Below, piece after piece: positions 60,466-64,000 of a DNA stretch of 64,000 bases (its first letter is position 1; each line of letters opens with the position of its first letter). The stretch comes from a virus, in IMG/VR virus record IMGVR_UViG_3300042934_000398, positions 35,444 to 99,443 of that record. One strand, given 5' to 3'. The notes below the pieces were generated by a model, which was not told the origin of the DNA, made no database searches, and saw only the letters and a list, made by a program, of their open reading frames with translations. The translations under genes and the position numbers were made by a program.

Positions 60466-61338
60466 TTAAATTTTTTCATCAATTGGTACAGCAAAAGAAC
60501 GTCTAAACATAGTTTCTAATTCATCCCATGAGTCGCATGCTCTAAACAAAGCCATATCAGAATAAATCAAATCTCTAAGCTGAATATAACCATATTCTTT
60601 AGAAAGTCTTTGATGTAGTTTATTCTTTCTATAGTTCTTTCCTTTAATAATAGGATTAAGACGTTTTAATTCATCTAATACGCCATCTGGTAATCTATGA
60701 TAAATTAAAAAATTTGTTAATTTACCAACATAAGAATTATGATAGTGACCATTATATTCCCATTGTTTTAATCTATATAATTCTTTGTAAAATTCATCTG
60801 GAAAAACCTTAGTCCAAGGTAATAATTCTGCACTAATATATGCAGCTAATATTTTTTGTAGTTCTTCCTCTTCCCGATCTTTTTCATATCCTGTGGCTTC
60901 ATCAATCAAAGCCGTAATACCAACTTTTGATAATGCTCTAACCAAAATACCACTCATTATAGCTAGTGGCTTTTGACTATCGGTTAATACTTTATCATCA
61001 TCTGCTTGTAAATAAACTTCACATATTAATGGGAGTATTTCTGCATTATACCCAACATATTTAACTTTACCATTTTTAGAAGTATATTTAACTTCTAAAT
61101 CAAATCCATCTGAAAATACATTATTAATATACGGTTCTAGATTTTTAGCATCCAAAAAACTTGGCATATTTTCTAATCTCTTATCTGACAAAGATTTTCC
61201 CTTTCTTGCCCTGCCAAAAGCTTCAAATACTGCTGTCGATGTTAATACTCTTGTCTTATCATCTAAAACTGCACAACCTAGCTCTTTCCCATTGATTTTA
61301 ACTTTACCTGAATATAATCGTTTTGGTAATTCACTCAT
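60466..61338 (-). CDS. P63C-domain protein
   Basis: 290 aa. Opening LPKRLYSGKVKINGKELGCAVLDDKTRVLTSTAVFEAFGRARKG and C-terminal LLPWTKVFPDEFYKELYRLKQWEYNGHYHNSYVGKLTNFLIY are the P63C family layout, found in phages and mobile elements with unknown role. Start ATG 61338 follows GAGGAGG. A perfect 12-bp inverted repeat covers its promoter. Confidence 0.85.
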   Translation of the reverse strand: MSELPKRLYSGKVKINGKELGCAVLDDKTRVLTSTAVFEAFGRARKGKSLSDKRLENMPSFLDAKNLEPYINNVFSDGFDLEVKYTSKNGKVKYVGYNAEILPLICEVYLQADDDKVLTDSQKPLAIMSGILVRALSKVGITALIDEATGYEKDREEEELQKILAAYISAELLPWTKVFPDEFYKELYRLKQWEYNGHYHNSYVGKLTNFLIYHRLPDGVLDELKRLNPIIKGKNYRKNKLHQRLSKEYGYIQLRDLIYSDMALFRACDSWDELETMFRRSFAVPIDEKI

Positions 61339-61354
61339 TATTTTATCCTCCTCA

Positions 61355-61391
61355 TTGGTATATAATCTTATCATATTACATTATATACCAA
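61355..61391. promoter_or_regulatory. Operator-like perfect inverted repeat
   Basis: TTGGTATATAAT (61355-61366) and ATTATATACCAA (61380-61391), 13 bp apart. The right arm is the -10 region of the P63C promoter read on the - strand; a bound dimer would block transcription. Confidence 0.7.
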
Positions 61392-61410
61392 ATTGGAATA
61401 AAATACTAGA
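61379..61410 (-). promoter_or_regulatory. Shared cassette promoter, P63C copy
   Basis: Extended -10 TGGTATATAATG preceded by TCTAGTATTTTATTCCA; almost the same as the DUF3800 promoter at 60265-60296. Confidence 0.65.
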
Positions 61411-61420
61411 ATAATTTAAA

Positions 61421-61453
61421 AAGAGCCGAAGATTTGGGAATCAACGACTCTTG
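61421..61453 (-). terminator. Terminator of the Ig-like gene
   Basis: On the - strand AAGAGTCG / CGGCTCTT (7 of 8 pairs) followed by TTTAAATT. Confidence 0.7.
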
Positions 61454-61482
61454 GGGATAACTTGTTATTTTATTGTTATTAT

Positions 61483-62454
61483 TTATTCTACTACTACATC
61501 ACATAAAAGAACTATTACTTCTTTGTTTGGATTTGTAATTGTACACTGTATCTTAGTATTTCCTTTTTTCAATGCTGTTACTATACCACCAACAGATGTG
61601 ACTTTTGCAACAGATTTGTCCAATGATACAAATTTTACTTTAGCTTTTGTAAGTTTATTTTCAACATCAATATCAAAAGTGTCATTAACAGTTAACTCTA
61701 ATTCAGAATCAGATAATGTAGTAACGTCTTCAATTTCAGAAATATTATCAACTGTTACATTGGAATTTAATTCATAAACTTTATCATCAACAGTAGTAAC
61801 TTTACATGTTATTTTAGCTTGTCCATTTTTTAAGCCTTTAACAACACCTTTTTTATTAACTGTGGCTATTTTAGTATCACTTGACGACCATTCGTATGTT
61901 GCACCATCTTCCCTGTCTATTAGATTAATATCATATGATGCAGAAGTTTCTAGTAGAAGAGAAGTAGATGTAAGTGTGGTAGAAAAATATTTTTGTTGAG
62001 TACTATTATCTGGTTCTGATTGACGTATATCGTCGTTTATAACTGGTACAACTATTTCATCTGTTCCTATAATTTTAATTTTAATTGGAATTAGTTCTGG
62101 TAAATATGTGTTATAATCAATTATAATTAAATGAGCATCAACAATTTGTTCTCCATAGACAATTTTATCTAGTGGATTATTCCATCCAATATCAGCTATA
62201 ATTGTATCACCATTGAATTTAACTGTAGTTGCCAAAACTCTGTACCTCATCAATTCCTCTCCGGCAATTGCTTCAAGAGGAGATGAACTATCTTTTGTAT
62301 CATTTACCTTAAATGAAATTTCATATTCACTAGGACACTCTTTTAATGTAAATGGTTGCATATCAGTGGCATTAACTATATTAAATGGTAATATAACTAA
62401 GATAAATAATAAAAAAGTACTAAATAGCTTGTAATATTTTTTCAATTTATACAC
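61483..62454 (-). CDS. Secreted Ig-like (Big_2) protein
   Basis: 323 aa. Typical signal peptide (basic YKLKKYYKL, hydrophobic FSTFLLFILVILPF, then NIVNA). After a beta-rich N-domain come two bacterial Ig-like group 2 domains, recognisable by SSSDTKIATVNKKGVVKGLKNG and SLDKSVAKVTSVGGIVTALKKG. A phage gene with a Sec signal in the tail region is unusual; it may decorate the host surface or help virion adhesion. Site GGAGGTGT. Confidence 0.85.
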   Translation of the reverse strand: MYKLKKYYKLFSTFLLFILVILPFNIVNATDMQPFTLKECPSEYEISFKVNDTKDSSSPLEAIAGEELMRYRVLATTVKFNGDTIIADIGWNNPLDKIVYGEQIVDAHLIIIDYNTYLPELIPIKIKIIGTDEIVVPVINDDIRQSEPDNSTQQKYFSTTLTSTSLLLETSASYDINLIDREDGATYEWSSSDTKIATVNKKGVVKGLKNGQAKITCKVTTVDDKVYELNSNVTVDNISEIEDVTTLSDSELELTVNDTFDIDVENKLTKAKVKFVSLDKSVAKVTSVGGIVTALKKGNTKIQCTITNPNKEVIVLLCDVVVE

Positions 62455-62498
62455 CTCCTAATAATATTATACCACTAATTTTACAAAATACAACAATA

Positions 62499-64000
62499 TC
62501 ATAATAACTTTTCTTCAATATTTTTTAGTTTTTTCATTATTATAGGTATAAACTCTTCATATCTTAAAAAATATTTGTAATCAATAATTTCACTTGTTGT
62601 GTCATATTCACCGTCATCATTTTTAACTAAATATATTGGCTCTTTTACTAAACCTCCAAATTCCTGTGTGGTAATGCCATTTTTCAACAATAACCGTTCA
62701 ACATCTTGTGCTTTCATACCAGCGTGAAATCTATCGCTTGTTCCTTCATTATATTTAAATAAATACGGAATTAATTCATCTAACATTTTAATATATCTAT
62801 CATCAATTTCTACAAAACTATTTTTCATTCTTTCGTCTGAACTAGTAATTATTCCAGATGAATTATAAACATTATTTGCATATACACTTGCCCAGTAAGC
62901 AGCACTACTCCCTAATCCCATACTACTGGAATTAGCATTTAAATTATATGCTGTACTAATAAAAGCAAAATAATACATTTCACTACTTGAACGTGTTAAT
63001 TGCCCAGCTGTGGTCGCCCAACCAGTAAATTGTGTACTAGATATATAATTGCTACTTATAGTTGAATTACCAACGGTAATTCCAACTGGTGTAATAGTTG
63101 TGTTTGATCCTCCTTGTGATACATTGATATAATTAGTTGATAATATTCCACCAGATATTGTAGTAGAGTATGATGCTCCACTTGAATTTATGGTCGCTCC
63201 TGTTATTGTTCCACCTGTGATTGTTGCAGAAGACGTAATATTACCACTAAAAGTTCCACTGTTTAATGTAGCATTATTAGCAGTCAAATTTCCTAGTGAA
63301 TCCACAATAAATTTATTATTAATATTCATTAAACCACCTGTAATAGAGCCGCTAAATGTACCATTTGTAAACGTACCATAGTTAGCTGTCAAATTTCCAC
63401 TGCTATCAACAATAAATCTATTGTTAATATTCATACTACCACCAGTAATTGTACCATTAAACACAGCATTGCCACTACCATCAATATAAAATTGATTCAC
63501 ACCACTCTTAGTTAATTTAATGCCATCTGTGGCATTTAATCTTATAGAATTAGTACCTTTATTAATAGTAATATCACAATTTGTAAATGTTGCACCATCT
63601 TTATTTAAAACGATAGAACTATTTGCATTCTCAACATATAAATTTTCAGTGATTGTTACTCTACCGATTAGATAGTCTACATTAATCCCCATGACTGTAT
63701 TTCCATCTGGGGCAATCATTCTACCAAATGCACTATTAGCACTAGCGAATCCATCATCAGAAAACATCATCACATTACTCGTTAACCACATTTGATAAGG
63801 TGAATAATCGTTTATATTTTCATCAAATTGTCTTGCTCTTAATCCAAACGTACCAAATGTAATTTCTTCTTTATCACTTGAAATCAATTTATTATATGTA
63901 GCATTAAGCATACCGTTTTTAAATTCAAGAAAACTTGAAGTATTCCTTACTGCCGAATCATAAGGTATCTTATTCATAGAAAATGAGCTAGAAGTTCTAC
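62499..64000 (-). CDS. 5'-truncated tail protein with S74 endosialidase chaperone
   Basis: The frame is open to the right window edge, so the start is outside (the Met at 63977 is internal). Repeated 'NINN(K/R)FIVDSSGNLTAN...GTFSG' beta units (about four) form a fibrous part. The C-terminal chaperone domain has SSDERMKNSF (autocleavage Ser-Asp region) and FHAGMKAQDVERLL, as in S74/intramolecular chaperone proteins that trimerise fibres and are then removed. Ends TGA. Confidence 0.85.
   Translation of the reverse strand, partial: RTSSSFSMNKIPYDSAVRNTSSFLEFKNGMLNATYNKLISSDKEEITFGTFGLRARQFDENINDYSPYQMWLTSNVMMFSDDGFASANSAFGRMIAPDGNTVMGINVDYLIGRVTITENLYVENANSSIVLNKDGATFTNCDITINKGTNSIRLNATDGIKLTKSGVNQFYIDGSGNAVFNGTITGGSMNINNRFIVDSSGNLTANYGTFTNGTFSGSITGGLMNINNKFIVDSLGNLTANNATLNSGTFSGNITSSATITGGTITGATINSSGASYSTTISGGILSTNYINVSQGGSNTTITPVGITVGNSTISSNYISSTQFTGWATTAGQLTRSSSEMYYFAFISTAYNLNANSSSMGLGSSAAYWASVYANNVYNSSGIITSSDERMKNSFVEIDDRYIKMLDELIPYLFKYNEGTSDRFHAGMKAQDVERLLLKNGITTQEFGGLVKEPIYLVKNDDGEYDTTSEIIDYKYFLRYEEFIPIIMKKLKNIEEKLL

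Noticed and set aside
1-64000. tRNA genes
   Set aside because: I found no cloverleaf with a credible TTC-loop in the gaps; a covariance search would be needed for certainty.

Overview
The window is part of a large, AT-rich temperate bacteriophage (or prophage) of an anaerobic low-GC Firmicute, most likely a clostridial host. The reasons are roughly 70% A+T, strong AAAGGAG(GTGAT) ribosome-binding sites, a complete phage replication set, a class III (oxygen-sensitive) ribonucleotide reductase pair, a SleB-type hydrolase, a large serine recombinase and an LLH-holin/M15-endolysin lysis cassette. Both ends are cut inside genes, so the genome is larger than 64 kb. I recognised no rRNA, tRNA or CRISPR array.

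Layout. (1) 1-11.9 kb, + strand: small accessory genes, an RNA ligase interrupted near its start by a broken endonuclease VII-like homing gene, a solitary TnpB with a putative omega RNA, two paralogous 'FETNSSSTHS' proteins next to a radical SAM gene, and an EDxHD-type homing endonuclease. (2) 12.1-27.9 kb, + strand: replication core with an SSB-like acidic-tailed protein, Sak4-like ATPase, DnaB-like helicase, DnaG-like primase, PD-(D/E)XK nuclease, DnaE-type DNA polymerase III alpha carrying a LAGLIDADG intein, RecD2-like helicase and NAD-dependent DNA ligase. (3) 27.9-48.3 kb, + strand: many small, often Cys-rich genes mixed with nucleotide metabolism (NrdH-like redoxin, NrdD, NrdG, dUTPase, ThyX-like, guanylate kinase, deoxyribosyltransferase-like, HD hydrolase), two HNH homing endonucleases and a divergent XRE regulator plus membrane protein at 35.5-36.2 kb. 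(4) 48.4-50.1 kb: serine integrase, + strand. (5) 50.2-64 kb, - strand: lysis genes, two beta-helix tail or receptor-binding proteins, antirepressor region, P63C and DUF3800 cassettes, a secreted Ig-like protein and an S74-chaperone tail protein running off the right edge.

Most unusual features. A DUF3800 protein is followed by its own promoter and a ~255-nt RNA in which four copies of TGGTGTARCCA lie 51, 61 and 41 bp apart. Each copy can sit at the tip of its own, differently sequenced stem, and a terminator follows. The DUF3800 and P63C cassettes share near-identical promoters and terminators. Four short genes carry in-frame TGA codons with coherent coding sequence beyond, and in one a zinc-knuckle motif spans the TGA. 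At least four, and up to nine, genes lack any usable ATG/GTG/TTG and appear to start at ATA after an extended Shine-Dalgarno sequence. A short A/T motif (about AAATAATAATAWACA) recurs in about 18 intergenic gaps. At two places the -10 box of a strong promoter lies inside the 5' arm of a terminator-like hairpin. A short + strand RNA lies antisense to the leader of the antirepressor gene.

How it fits together. The + strand region makes the replisome and nucleotide supply and carries selfish nucleases with weak translation starts. The - strand region makes tails and lysis proteins and ends at a convergent terminator facing the integrase. The lysogeny-related pieces (integrase, XRE regulator, Bro-N/KilAC antirepressor with antisense RNA) indicate a temperate lifestyle. 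All function calls come from reading sequence and motif recall; no database search was possible.
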